Assembly (NCBI GenBank): GCA_041397825.1
Contig: JAWKVX010000003.1
Coordinates: 310,001-374,000, forward strand
Source: JANNSX01 sp041397825
Lineage (GTDB): Bacteria; Pseudomonadota; Alphaproteobacteria; Rhizobiales; Hyphomicrobiaceae
Reading direction: 5' to 3'
Length of the DNA stretch: 64,000 nucleotides
In this document: positions 49,295 through 58,840 of the stretch, in pieces
Numbering within the stretch: position 1 is the stretch's first letter
Layout of the letters: each line of letters opens with the position of its first letter
Notes under the pieces: generated by a model
Database searches by the model: none
Seen by the model: only the letters and a program-made list of their open reading frames with translations
Told to the model about the DNA's origin: nothing
Position numbers and translations under genes: made by a program

Positions 49295-49485
49295 GCTCGA
49301 AGGTCTCGGTTTGGTTTGGGCGCTGTGTAGCCCATGGAAGGGAGCGGGGAAAGCATGCGGTCGCGTCGTGAAGCGCAAGGGCAGGAGTGGCTCGGGTCCG
49401 GCCGAGCCCATCTTGCGGGATCACCGGAAAGCCTTCATGAGTTCTTCCGGCTCGTCCGCCGCCGCACAATTCGAGGCATAGGCCC

Positions 49486-50283
49486 ATGTCGAATCGCTTG
49501 CCGACCTACTTCATCTCGCACGGCGGCGGCCCCTGGCCGTGGCTGCCGGACATGCGCAAGGCGCTCCAGTCACTGGAAGTCTCGCTCGCCAACATGCCGA
49601 AGGAGATCGGCGAGACGCCGAAGGCGATCCTGATGGTCTCGGGCCATTGGGAGGAGGCGGACTTCGCCGTCATGGCCTCGCCTGCGCCCGGCATGGTCTA
49701 CGACTACGGCGGTTTCCCGGCCTTCACCTATCAGATCAAATACGCTGCACCCGGCGCGCCGGAGCTGGCGAGGCGCGTCGCCGGACTACTGACGGCGGCG
49801 GGCCTGCCCACCCACCTCGATGCCGAGCGTGGCTTCGACCATGGTGTCTTCGCGCCGATGCAGGTGATGTATCCGGAGGCGGACGTGCCGCTCTTGCAGG
49901 TGGCCATCCGCCACGGCTACGACCCCGAGGTGCATCTGGCACTGGGGCGTGCGCTCGCGCCCTTGCGGGACGAGGGTGTACTGATCGTCGGCAGCGGTCT
50001 CAGCTATCACAATCTCCGCCTGTTCGGTCCGGGGGCCAAAGAGCCGTCGGCGGCCTTCGATGCCTGGCTCGATGCGGCTCTGATGAGTGCGCCCGAGGCG
50101 CGGGTGGCGGCGCTCAAGGACTGGGAGTCGGCGCCGGCGGCGCGCATATGCCATCCACAAGAGGATCACCTGATCCCGCTGATGGCGGCGGTCGGTGCCG
50201 CCGAGCGCGAGCCGGCGACGCGCGTCTACCACGACACCAACGTGTTCGGCGGCGTGACGGCGTCGAGCTACCGGTTCGGGTGA
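49486..50283 (+). CDS. DODA-type extradiol dioxygenase (YgiD/LigB-like)
   Basis: The 265-residue protein matches the 4,5-DOPA-dioxygenase-like class III extradiol family. The His ligands are visible in YFISHGGGPW, VSGHWEE and FDHGVFAPMQ, with YHD near the end. It opens aromatic rings with O2 and a non-haem metal; the substrate is probably a catechol but is not defined by the sequence. Its last 16 bp overlap the convergent receiver gene. Confidence 0.9.
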   Translation: MSNRLPTYFISHGGGPWPWLPDMRKALQSLEVSLANMPKEIGETPKAILMVSGHWEEADFAVMASPAPGMVYDYGGFPAFTYQIKYAAPGAPELARRVAGLLTAAGLPTHLDAERGFDHGVFAPMQVMYPEADVPLLQVAIRHGYDPEVHLALGRALAPLRDEGVLIVGSGLSYHNLRLFGPGAKEPSAAFDAWLDAALMSAPEARVAALKDWESAPAARICHPQEDHLIPLMAAVGAAEREPATRVYHDTNVFGGVTASSYRFG

Positions 50284-50690
50284 GGCCTGGCCGGAGGCGA
50301 GCCGGTAGCTTGATCGGGTGGAGACGGGGCGCCACTTCGCAGGATGCTCTTCACGAGCAGAACAAACTGGCGTATCGAGAACGGCTTGTCTACGTAGGCG
50401 GTCGCAGGAAGCTCGTTTGCTGCGAGCTTTGCCTCGATCTCGGCGGCGGACGCGGAGAGGAAGACCACCGGTCCTCGGCAATAGGTCCTATACTTCAGAA
50501 AGAACTCAATGCCGTGCAGGTCCGGCATATGGCCGTTCAGGACGAGAAGGCGGGGCGGCACGAAAATGACCTTCGGCAAGGCGGCGACCGGGTCGCTGTA
50601 AGTCTCGACGTCGAACCCCTCGCCCTTGAGTGCGACGTCAAGCGTGCTCAGAATTTGTCGATCGTCGTCGATGACGATGATGTCATGCAT
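50268..50690 (-). CDS. Stand-alone receiver domain with Asp replaced by Asn
   Basis: The 140-residue protein is a CheY-like receiver closest by eye to the N-terminal half of ChvI (IDDDRQILSTLDVALKGEGFDVETY). The acidic triad Asp8-10, Ser79 and Lys102 (YVDKPFS) are kept, but the phospho-acceptor position is Asn52 (LLVLNGHMPDLHG), codon AAC at 50535-50537. It cannot be phosphorylated in the usual way and may be locked in one state or bind partners independently. No DNA-binding domain follows; the C-terminus is Pro-rich. It lies 61 bp downstream of the RTX gene on the same strand. Confidence 0.9.
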   Translation of the reverse strand: MHDIIVIDDDRQILSTLDVALKGEGFDVETYSDPVAALPKVIFVPPRLLVLNGHMPDLHGIEFFLKYRTYCRGPVVFLSASAAEIEAKLAANELPATAYVDKPFSIRQFVLLVKSILRSGAPSPPDQATGSPPARPHPNR

Positions 50691-50751
50691 CCCGCCTGAC
50701 TAGGTGACGATTGGGGGTGAATTGCGGCCGAGCGGGTCGGCCCTCACCTCG

Positions 50752-52047
50752 TCAAAAGATGAAGTCCGACGCGTCGATCTGGCTCGCCGAGACACCCCAG
50801 AGGGTGATGGTGTTCGCGGGTCCGCTCGGCGGCGTGTAGTACGAGACGAGCGAGATCTCGCAATTGGCACCGTAGTCGACGACCTTCACCCGCGCGAAGC
50901 CGGCGGCGACCCCGCTCAAGTCGATCTTGTCGATGCCGTTCTCGAAGCCGAAGATGGTGTCCTTGCCCCAGCCCGCCTCGAAGACGTAGACGTCGGCGCC
51001 GCCCTCGCCGAGCAGCCAGTCGTTGCCCGTTCCGCCGATGAGGCGGTCGTTCCCGGCACCGCCGTAGATGATGTCGTTTCCAAGATTGCCAATGAGCGTG
51101 TCGGCGCCATTGCCGCCGCGCAGGATGTCGTTCTCGGAGCCACCGTCCAGGTAGTCGTTGCCGTCGCGTCCATCCAGGCGGTCATCGCCGCCGTGCCCGA
51201 TGATCGTGTTGTCGACGGCATTGCCGAAGAGATTGTCACCGGCATTCGAGCCGAGCAGCCCCTCGATATCGACCAGCATGTCCTGGCCGGAGCCGGTGCT
51301 CTGCGGGCCGGTGAGCGCAAGATCGACGGTGGCGCCGCCGACGGCATCGTAGAAGGCGGCGAAGTCGAAACCCGCATCGCCGTACAAGATATCGTTTCCG
51401 GCATCGCCATATAGGAAGTCGTCACCGGTGCCGGCCCGGATGTAGTCGTTGCCGGCGCCGCCGTAGAGATTGTCGCGCGCGCCGCCGCCGATCAGCGTGT
51501 CGTTGCCATCGCCGCCGCTGAGCATGTCCGAGTCCGCGCCGCCGTCCAGGTGATCGTCGCCGCCGCGTCCTTCCAAAGTATCTTCGCCCGCTCCCCCGCG
51601 CAGCACGTTCTTGAGGTTGTTGCCGTGCAGGCTGTCGCGGTAGTTGGAGCCGGTGACGTTCTCGATCGAGCGCAGCCGGTCGTAGTCGCCGGTGCCGCCG
51701 CCGTAAGGGCTTTGGATCTCGATCGTGAGGTCGACGAAGATCGAGCCGGAGGCCGTCGCGTAGGTCGCGGTATCAATGCCGTCACCGCCGATCAGAAAGT
51801 CGTATCCGGCGTCGCCGGAGAGAATGTCGTTACCGCTGCCGCCGTCCAGCCGGTCGTTACCCGTGCCGCCGCTCAGCGTATCGTTGCCCGAGCCACCGTA
51901 GAGCTGATCGAGGCCGGCGCCGCCGAGCAGGTGGTCGTTGCCGCCATTGCCGAAGATCACGTCGTTACCGTTGAGGCCGCTGATGGTGTCGGCTGCGTTG
52001 GTGCCGATGATGCGGTTGTTCTTGCTGTTGCCAACGATGGTCGCCAT
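50752..52047 (-). CDS. RTX-repeat calcium-binding protein
   Basis: The 431-residue protein is nearly all hemolysin-type nonapeptide repeats (GGxGxDxLx), in three blocks separated by non-repeat segments, such as GGSGNDTLSGGTGNDRLDGG. The repeats fold into calcium-binding beta-rolls, and the C-terminus (SQIDASDFIF) resembles type I secretion signals. No enzyme domain is seen, and no type I secretion genes are in the window. ATG 52047 has GGAGG close upstream. The first 25 residues (VGNSKNNRIIGTNAADTISG) already fit the repeat pattern. Confidence 0.9.
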   Translation of the reverse strand: MATIVGNSKNNRIIGTNAADTISGLNGNDVIFGNGGNDHLLGGAGLDQLYGGSGNDTLSGGTGNDRLDGGSGNDILSGDAGYDFLIGGDGIDTATYATASGSIFVDLTIEIQSPYGGGTGDYDRLRSIENVTGSNYRDSLHGNNLKNVLRGGAGEDTLEGRGGDDHLDGGADSDMLSGGDGNDTLIGGGARDNLYGGAGNDYIRAGTGDDFLYGDAGNDILYGDAGFDFAAFYDAVGGATVDLALTGPQSTGSGQDMLVDIEGLLGSNAGDNLFGNAVDNTIIGHGGDDRLDGRDGNDYLDGGSENDILRGGNGADTLIGNLGNDIIYGGAGNDRLIGGTGNDWLLGEGGADVYVFEAGWGKDTIFGFENGIDKIDLSGVAAGFARVKVVDYGANCEISLVSYYTPPSGPANTITLWGVSASQIDASDFIF

Positions 52048-52212
52048 GGGTGGTCCTCCCCGGGGAAGTTGGATTGAGCGAGAAGTGGTGAGGACCAGGA
52101 CGGGCCGTGGTTCCGTCAGGAACAGGGTGTGCCAATTCGACCGATGCGATGGTAAAGGCCTCTCCCCGTCGCGCGATGGTCCGTGTACGATCGCGACGGG
52201 AGGCGCGGGCAG

Positions 52213-54537
52213 ATGACCGATCTCTTCATCGGTGGCAGGCTCGACGAGGTCCGGGTGACGCGGCCCCGGCCGGAAGCGCCTGCGGATGAGCAGGGCGTGT
52301 TCGACCGTCGGGGCGACCCGGGGAAGGTCGTGGCTGCAAGCCGTGCCGGGAGCGCGGTCTCCGGCATCCGCGGGATCCTCGACCGGCTCGACGCGCTCCT
52401 CGATGCCGAGCGAGATCGCCAGGTGCTCTGGCTGCCGGTGCTGTTCGGCCTTGGCATCGGCCTCTACTTCGCGATGCCCGTGGAGCCGACCATGGCGTTC
52501 GCTGGCGCCGCCATCCTCGCTGCACTGGCATTGCGGCTGATCGTCAGACGGGGAGCGCTGGCGGTCGCGCTCTCGGCCGCGCTCGTCTCTCTCGCCTTGG
52601 GGTTTGCGGCGGCGAAGGTGCGGACGGCGATGGTTGCCGGACCCGTGCTCGACCAGGCGACCCGGGTCGTTGCCATCACCGGCTGGGTCGAACGGATCGA
52701 GGCGCGGCGGCCCAAGGGGTTCAGGCTCCTGCTGCGCGTGGCGACGGTCGAGGGGCTGGCGGCCGAGGCGACGCCGGAGCGCGTGCGTGTCCGGGCCGCA
52801 TTCGACACCGTCGACGTCCAGCCAGGGGACGCGGTCACGGTCAAGGGCAAGCTCTTCCCGCCACCGGCGCCCGAGCGCCCCGGCGGCTACGATTTCGCGC
52901 GTCTGGCTTGGTTCGATTCGATCGGTGCCACCGGATTCCTGATCGAGCCGCCGGCACCGGCGAGCCTCGATCCGCCACCCTGGTACCGGATGCCGCGCTT
53001 GGCCCTCGAGCGTCTGCGGCTGCTCGTGAGCGCCCGCATTCGCGCCGTGCTGCCGGGGGAGACAGGCGCCGTCACGGACGCCCTCGTCACCGGCGAGCGC
53101 GGTCGGATCAGCGAGGCGACCGATCAGGCACTGCGCGATGCGGGCCTCAGCCACGTGCTGGCGATCTCGGGCGCCAACATGGCCATCATGGCGGGCGCGC
53201 TCTTCGGGTTCGTGCGTGCGTTCCTAGCGCTCTTCCCGCCCTTGGTGCTCCGCTTTCCGATCAAGAAGTGGGCGGCGCTCGCCGGATTCGTCGGCGCCGC
53301 CTTCTGCCTGATCCTCTCCGGCGCCGACAGTCCTGCGGCGCGCGCCTTCGTCATGATCGCGCTGATGCTGCTGGCCATCCTTCTCGACCGGCCGGCGGTG
53401 TCGCTCCGGAATCTCGCGCTTGCGGCCCTCGTCCTTCTGGCACTCGAGCCCGAGACCTTGCTCGATGTCGGCTTTCAGATGTCGTTCGCCGCCGTCGTCG
53501 CTCTGATCACGGTGTTCGAATGGGTCGTCTCCTTGCGGCGGAACATGCCATCACGCGGTCGTCCGGTCGGAGCGCTGGCGGCTGCGGCGCGGCTCACCGG
53601 CCGGTTTCTCGCCGTCACCTTCTTCTCGACCATTGTCGCCAGCCTCGCTGTCGCGCCGCTCGCCGTCTATCAGTTCCACAAGCTCGCTCAGCTCGGCCTG
53701 ATCGCCAACATGATCGTGGCGCCGCTATTCGCCTTCTACATCATGCCGCTCGTCGTCGTGGCTCTCGTGGCGCTGCCCTTCGGCATCGAGGCGATGCCGC
53801 TGATCCTGCTCGAGAAGGGCGTCGCTTTCATGATCGCCGTCGCGGAATGGGCTGCCTCATTGACGGGGCCGGCGCTGAGCGTACCAGAGATCGGCGGACC
53901 GGCCCTCGCGCTGATGATGCTCGGCGGCCTGTGGTGGGCGCTCTGGCTCAGGCCGTGGCGGCTGCTCGGGCTCGCCGGCATTGCCGCCGGGCTCATCCTC
54001 GCGGTGGCGGGCGGGCGGCCCGACATCCTCATCGCCTCCGACGCCAAGGTGATCGCGGCGAGAGCGGCCGACGGCACGCTCTCGGCACTGCCGGTCTACG
54101 GCAACAGCTTCGAGCTGGCGGACTGGCTCGCCGCCGACGGCGATGCCCGCGATCTGAAGGTGGTCGCGAAATCGAAGAGCTTCGTCTGCGATCCGGCGGG
54201 CTGCACGACATCCGTCAAGGGCCGGCTCGTCGCCATCGCCGAGACGCCCGAGGCTCTTGCCGAGGACTGCCGTCGCGCCGAGATCCTGATCGTACGTTTT
54301 GCCCTCGAGCGGCCCTGCCGGAGCCCGCGGCTCGTGCTGGATCTCACCCGGCTCGAGCGGGACGGCGGTCATCGCCTCTATCTGTCAAGAAGCGGCCGCA
54401 TCGCCATCGAGACCGTCGCGGCTCACCGCGGACGACGTCCCTGGACGGCCGTGGCGCCGGATGCTGCCGAGGTGGATACGGAAATCTCGGGAGCGGATGG
54501 ACAGAACGTCTACCAGCCAGCGGCCAGCACGGAGTAG
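52213..54537 (+). CDS. comEC: ComEC/Rec2-family membrane protein
   Basis: The 774-residue polytopic protein resembles ComEC, the inner-membrane channel for DNA uptake. It has two N-terminal hydrophobic segments, a soluble OB-like domain at about 130-250, then the Competence domain marked by SHVLAISGANMAIMAG and many transmembrane helices to about 600. The C-terminal part is shorter than a full metallo-beta-lactamase domain. ATG 52213 (MTDLFIGGRLDEV) is preferred; an in-frame ATG at 52183 adds 10 residues. Other competence genes are not in the window, so uptake ability is unknown. Confidence 0.9.
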   Translation: MTDLFIGGRLDEVRVTRPRPEAPADEQGVFDRRGDPGKVVAASRAGSAVSGIRGILDRLDALLDAERDRQVLWLPVLFGLGIGLYFAMPVEPTMAFAGAAILAALALRLIVRRGALAVALSAALVSLALGFAAAKVRTAMVAGPVLDQATRVVAITGWVERIEARRPKGFRLLLRVATVEGLAAEATPERVRVRAAFDTVDVQPGDAVTVKGKLFPPPAPERPGGYDFARLAWFDSIGATGFLIEPPAPASLDPPPWYRMPRLALERLRLLVSARIRAVLPGETGAVTDALVTGERGRISEATDQALRDAGLSHVLAISGANMAIMAGALFGFVRAFLALFPPLVLRFPIKKWAALAGFVGAAFCLILSGADSPAARAFVMIALMLLAILLDRPAVSLRNLALAALVLLALEPETLLDVGFQMSFAAVVALITVFEWVVSLRRNMPSRGRPVGALAAAARLTGRFLAVTFFSTIVASLAVAPLAVYQFHKLAQLGLIANMIVAPLFAFYIMPLVVVALVALPFGIEAMPLILLEKGVAFMIAVAEWAASLTGPALSVPEIGGPALALMMLGGLWWALWLRPWRLLGLAGIAAGLILAVAGGRPDILIASDAKVIAARAADGTLSALPVYGNSFELADWLAADGDARDLKVVAKSKSFVCDPAGCTTSVKGRLVAIAETPEALAEDCRRAEILIVRFALERPCRSPRLVLDLTRLERDGGHRLYLSRSGRIAIETVAAHRGRRPWTAVAPDAAEVDTEISGADGQNVYQPAASTE

Positions 54538-54618
54538 GCCGCTTCACGCCCGACGGAGCGCACGGTTTGACCGTAGGGGGGAATTGGTCAAACTGACGTC
54601 GCCACCCCGGAGTTCCCG

Positions 54619-56661
54619 ATGCCTCGTGATTCCCGTTTCGACGTCCTCTTCGAGCCCGTCCGCCTCGGCCCGGTGACGGCGCCGAACCGCTTCTATCAAG
54701 TGCCGCACTGCTCCGGCATGGGCTACCAGTGGCCGGCGACGCTCGCGGCCATGCGCGAGGTCAAGGCCGAAGGCGGCTGGGGGGTCGTCAACACGGAGTA
54801 CTGCTCCGTCGCGCCCACCTCCGACGACACGCCCTATCCCCATTGCGCGCTCTGGGATGCGGGCGACGTGCGCAACATGGCGGCGATGGCTGACGCCGTG
54901 CACCGGCACGGTGCGCTCGCCGGAGTCGAGCTCTGGCACGGAGGCTTGCGCTCGGCGAATTTTCACACGCGCGAGACGGCGATCGGTCCGGTCAGCCTGC
55001 CGACGGCGACAGCGCCCTGGCAGGCCAAGGCCATGGATGCGGCCGACATCCGTGCCTATCGCGCGTCACACAAGGCCGCGGTCGGGCGTGCGCTCGAGGC
55101 CGGCTTCGACATCGTCTATGTCTACGCCGCCCACACCTATCTGCTGGCGCAGTTCCTCGATCCTGGCATCAACCAGCGCAACGATGCCTATGGCGGCAGT
55201 CTCGAGAATAGGCTGCGCCTCGTTCGCGAGGTGGCCGAGGAGGCGCAAGAGGTGGTGCGTGGAAAGGCTGCGGTCGCCATCCGAATCGAGGTCAATGACG
55301 AAGTCAGGACCGATGCCGCAGCGGAGGCCGAGCGTCGCGAGATGCTCGCCTTGCTCGCGCCCCATGTCGATCTCTTCGACGTCACCATCACTGACTACAC
55401 GCAAGAGATGGGTGTTTCGCGCTTCGTCAAGGAGGCGTCCCTCGAGCCGTTCATTGCCCATGTCCGCGCCGCCACCGGCAGGCCCGTCGTCTCGGTTGGC
55501 CGTTTCACGAGCCCGGAGACCATGCTTTCCCAGGTCAGGCGCGGCATCGTTGATCTTGTCGGCGCGGCGCGCCCTTCGATCGCCGATCCGTTCCTGCCGG
55601 CCAAGGTCCGAGACGGCCGCCTCGATGACATCCGCGAATGCATAGGCTGCAACATCTGCTACGCCTGTGATGGCCTCGGCGTGCCGATCCGCTGTACGCA
55701 GAACCCGACGATGGGCGAGGAATGGCGGCGCGGCTGGCACCCGGAGCGCGTCAATGTCGTAGAGAGCCGGGCGAAGGTGCTCGTCGTCGGCGGCGGGCCG
55801 GCCGGTCTCGAGGCTGCGCACCTCGCCGGCAAGCGCGGCTTCGAGGTGACGCTGGCCGAAGCCTCGGGCGAGCTCGGCGGGCGCGTGCTCAAGGAATGCC
55901 GGTTGCCGGGTCTCGCTGAATGGCGGCGCGTCGCCGACTATCGCATCGGCCAACTGGGCAAACTCGCGAATGTCGAGGTCTATCGCGGCAGTGCCATGAC
56001 AGCGGCCGATGTGCGCGGCTTCGGCGCCAGCCACGTGCTGATTGCGACGGGCAGCCGCTGGCGTGGCGATGGTCGCGGGCGAACGCATCGCGCCGCCGTC
56101 CCGAGCTTCTCTGATCCGCGGGTGATGACGCCGGACGACATTCTGGCTGGCCGGCGGCCGGTCGGACCGGTCGTCGTCTTCGATGACGACCTTTATGTCA
56201 CTGCGGCACTGATCGCCGAGCTGCTCGCCACGGAAGGTCTCCAGGTCACCTATGTCACGACGGCCGGTATGGTCTCGTCTTGGACCGGCTACACGGCCGA
56301 GCAGGCGCGGGGGCAGGCGCGCCTCATCGAGATGGGTGTCGAGATCGTGGTCGGTCAGAGCGTCCTTGCCCTGGAGGCGGGCGGCGCCCGGCTTTCTTGC
56401 ATATATACCTCTCGCGAGCATGTCATTCCCTGCTCCGGCCTCGTCACGGTGACCTCGCGCGAGCCCGAGGCTGCGCTTTGGCACGCTTTGGCTGCAGACC
56501 CGGCGGCGAATGGGGACGCCGGATTCGCGACTCTCCAGCCGATCGGTGACGGCAAGGCGCCCGGACTCATCGCCCACGCAATCTATGACGGTCACAAGGC
56601 GGCACGGGCGCTGGAAGAAGATGGTCCGTTGCCGGGGCGGGAGAGGGTGGTGGTCGGATAG
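54619..56661 (+). CDS. Trimethylamine/dimethylamine-dehydrogenase-like iron-sulfur flavoprotein
   Basis: The 680-residue protein has an N-terminal old-yellow-enzyme barrel and C-terminal FAD/NAD(P)-like domains. The segment VYVYAAHTYLLAQFL and NDAYGGSLENR match trimethylamine dehydrogenase closely. A 4Fe-4S cluster site follows: Cys341, 344, 347 and 359 in CIGCNICYAC and beyond, with spacing C-x2-C-x2-C-x11-C as in TMADH. GGGPAGLEAAHLAGKRGFEV is the FAD fold. It may oxidise a methylated amine; related enzymes act on histamine, glycine betaine derivatives or other amines, so the substrate is uncertain. Confidence 0.9.
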   Translation: MPRDSRFDVLFEPVRLGPVTAPNRFYQVPHCSGMGYQWPATLAAMREVKAEGGWGVVNTEYCSVAPTSDDTPYPHCALWDAGDVRNMAAMADAVHRHGALAGVELWHGGLRSANFHTRETAIGPVSLPTATAPWQAKAMDAADIRAYRASHKAAVGRALEAGFDIVYVYAAHTYLLAQFLDPGINQRNDAYGGSLENRLRLVREVAEEAQEVVRGKAAVAIRIEVNDEVRTDAAAEAERREMLALLAPHVDLFDVTITDYTQEMGVSRFVKEASLEPFIAHVRAATGRPVVSVGRFTSPETMLSQVRRGIVDLVGAARPSIADPFLPAKVRDGRLDDIRECIGCNICYACDGLGVPIRCTQNPTMGEEWRRGWHPERVNVVESRAKVLVVGGGPAGLEAAHLAGKRGFEVTLAEASGELGGRVLKECRLPGLAEWRRVADYRIGQLGKLANVEVYRGSAMTAADVRGFGASHVLIATGSRWRGDGRGRTHRAAVPSFSDPRVMTPDDILAGRRPVGPVVVFDDDLYVTAALIAELLATEGLQVTYVTTAGMVSSWTGYTAEQARGQARLIEMGVEIVVGQSVLALEAGGARLSCIYTSREHVIPCSGLVTVTSREPEAALWHALAADPAANGDAGFATLQPIGDGKAPGLIAHAIYDGHKAARALEEDGPLPGRERVVVG

Positions 56662-56853
56662 GCCCGGGACAGGACGAGACGACGGCGCCACGGCAGCGTG
56701 CCGGAAGGGGAGGCTGCAGGCCATGCGGAAGCATCCGCATCCGAGTTGTCACGCGGCCTCGACCGACCTGCGGCTGGAACGCTCATCGATGTCGGCTCAG
56801 GTCGAGGCCGGGAGCCGCCTGCCCATCGGTCCAAGCCACGCCAAATGCGTTGC

Positions 56854-57621
56854 TCAGGCGGCGGGTGGGGGCATGGCTCCGGTCATGATCGCAACCGCAT
56901 CGGACATCGAGAATGACTTCGGATCGATAATGGCGATCCGACGACCGAGCCGATTGATATGAATACGGTCGGCCACCTCGAAGACGTGCGGCATGTTGTG
57001 GCTGATGAGCACGATCGGGAGACCGCGTCGCCGCACATCCTGAATGAGGTCCAGCACACGGCGGCTCTCCTTGACGCCGAGGGCGGCGGTCGGCTCGTCC
57101 ATGATCACGACCTTCGAGCCGAAGGCTGCCGCCCGGGCGACCGCCACGCCCTGACGCTGGCCGCCCGAGAGCGTCTCGACGGCCTGGCCGATATTCTGGA
57201 TCGTCATCAGACCGAGTTCGGATAATTTCTCTCGGGCATGTTTTTGCATCGCGGGCCGGTCGAGCATGCGGAACACCCGGCCGAGTATATCCGCACGGCG
57301 GATCTCGCGGCCCAAGAACATGTTGTCGGCGATCGACAGCGCCGGCGACAAGGCCAGCGTCTGATATACCGTCTCGATGCCCGCGTCTCGTGCCTCGATC
57401 GGTGTTCGGAACCTGATGGTCTTGCCTTCGAGACGTATCTCGCCCTCGTCCGGAATGACGGCGCCGCACAGCGCCTTGATGAGGGTCGACTTGCCGGCGC
57501 CGTTGTCACCGATAACCGCGAGGACCTCGCCCGGATAGAGGTCGAAATCGGTGTGATCGAGTGCGACGACCCGGCCGTAGCGCTTGACGAGACCTCGGGC
57601 AGACAGGATCGGCTCTGGCAT
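56854..57621 (-). CDS. frcA: Sugar ABC transporter ATP-binding protein (FrcA-like)
   Basis: The 255-residue single-domain ATPase powers sugar import. Walker A is GDNGAGKST, signature LSGGQRQG, Walker B VVIMDEPTAALG, with the His switch in LISHNMPHV. The single-domain form of about 260 residues is typical of FrcA, not of RbsA/XylG tandem ATPases. It is the third gene of the frcB-frcC-frcA run, 11 bp after frcC. Substrate by context is fructose, ribose or mannose, as in Sinorhizobium frc. Confidence 0.92.
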   Translation of the reverse strand: MPEPILSARGLVKRYGRVVALDHTDFDLYPGEVLAVIGDNGAGKSTLIKALCGAVIPDEGEIRLEGKTIRFRTPIEARDAGIETVYQTLALSPALSIADNMFLGREIRRADILGRVFRMLDRPAMQKHAREKLSELGLMTIQNIGQAVETLSGGQRQGVAVARAAAFGSKVVIMDEPTAALGVKESRRVLDLIQDVRRRGLPIVLISHNMPHVFEVADRIHINRLGRRIAIIDPKSFSMSDAVAIMTGAMPPPAA

Positions 57622-57632
57622 CGCGGTTGTCC

Positions 57633-58706
57633 TCAGCCGGATATCTTGCGAATCCACTGGTCGATGGCGACGGCGGCGATGATGAGCACGCCGATCATCA
57701 GGTAGGTCCATTGCGGATCGGTGCCCCAGAGCCGCAAGCCCAGTGCGAATACGCCGACGATCAGCGCGCCGAACAGCGTTCCCAGGATCGAGCCCCGGCC
57801 GCCGAACAGCGAGGTGCCGCCGATGACGACGGCTGTGATGGATTCGATGTTGGCTTGCTGACCCGATTGCGGCGATACCGAACCGAGCCGGCCGATGAGC
57901 ACCCAGCCGGCAAAGGCGCAAACCAGCCCGGCAATGGCGTAGACCGAGATGAGCGTCTTGCGGACCTCGACGCCCGAGAGCTCCGCGGCGTCCGGATCGT
58001 CGCCGACGGCATAGACGTGACGGCCCCAAGCCGTGTGATTGAGAACATACCAGAACAGCGCCACGAGCAGCACCATGGCGATGACGCCGTAGGTGAGCAC
58101 GGCACCACCGAGCTTCAGCGACTGGCCGAAGAGCTGGAGAAGGGGTGCCTGGGCCTCGATATCCTGGCTACGGATCGTTTCGTTCGCCGAGTAGAGGAAA
58201 TTCGAGGCAAGATAGACCTGCCATGTACCGAGCGTGACGATGAAGGGCGGCAGCTTCATGTAGGCGACGAGTGCGCCATTGATCCAGCCGAGACAGCCGC
58301 CGAAGGCCAGACCGATGGCGATCGCCACGGGTGCCGGCAGGCCCCAGGCGAAGACGAGCTTGCCCATGACGATCGACGAAAACACCATGATGGCGCCGAC
58401 CGAGAGGTCGATGCCGGCCGTCAGGATCACCAGGGTCTGCGCCATGGCAACGATGCCGACGATGGCAACCTGCTGCAGGATCAGCGTCAGCGAGAACGGC
58501 GTGAAGAACTTGTCCGGGACGAGAAATGCGAACAGTGCGACGGAAAGCGCCAGAATGATGAGCGGTACCGCCGATGGGCTGGAATGCAGGAAGTGCTGAA
58601 ACGTCTGCAGCGGCGTTCGCGCATGCTCGTCGAACGAGGCGACCCGCGTGTCCGCCTGATCGAGGGCCCGATTGATCTCGTCGACCTCGCCGGTCCTCTC
58701 AATCAT
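57633..58706 (-). CDS. frcC: Sugar ABC transporter permease (FrcC-like)
   Basis: The 357-residue BPD_transp_2 permease has about 8-10 transmembrane segments. The coupling region GVEVRKTLISVYAIAG, the LTAGIDLSVGAIM motif and VIGGTSLFGGRGS are hallmarks of CUT2 sugar permeases. A soluble N-terminal extension of about 45 residues precedes the first helix. It should dimerise in the membrane with FrcA below it and FrcB above it. Confidence 0.93.
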   Translation of the reverse strand: MIERTGEVDEINRALDQADTRVASFDEHARTPLQTFQHFLHSSPSAVPLIILALSVALFAFLVPDKFFTPFSLTLILQQVAIVGIVAMAQTLVILTAGIDLSVGAIMVFSSIVMGKLVFAWGLPAPVAIAIGLAFGGCLGWINGALVAYMKLPPFIVTLGTWQVYLASNFLYSANETIRSQDIEAQAPLLQLFGQSLKLGGAVLTYGVIAMVLLVALFWYVLNHTAWGRHVYAVGDDPDAAELSGVEVRKTLISVYAIAGLVCAFAGWVLIGRLGSVSPQSGQQANIESITAVVIGGTSLFGGRGSILGTLFGALIVGVFALGLRLWGTDPQWTYLMIGVLIIAAVAIDQWIRKISG

Positions 58707-58794
58707 GCGAGCCTCCGCACCGTCTCGTTTCGCCCACGAGAGTCCGTCAGGCGTTCGGTGGTGTCAACGACGGTCGCGCCGAGAGTAGGGAAGA

Positions 58795-58814
58795 AGCGGC
58801 GCGCTAGGGCCGCT
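58795..58814 (-). repeat. Intercistronic hairpin after frcB
   Basis: AGCGGC (58795-58800) and GCCGCT (58809-58814) lie 26 bp after the frcB stop and 88 bp before frcC. On the minus strand TTCTT follows. Such hairpins often stabilise the binding-protein message or attenuate transcription so that the binding protein is made in excess. Confidence 0.5.
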
Positions 58815-58840
58815 CCTTCACTCCCCCTCCGCAACCGAGA

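Noticed and set aside
52048..53154. N-terminal extension of the RTX gene opposite comEC
   Set aside because: The sequence is antisense to comEC, lacks RTX repeats, and ATG 52047 has a good RBS.
54619..56724. Long minus-strand frame opposite the TMADH-like gene
   Set aside because: It is antisense; the plus strand carries complete flavin and iron-sulfur motifs.
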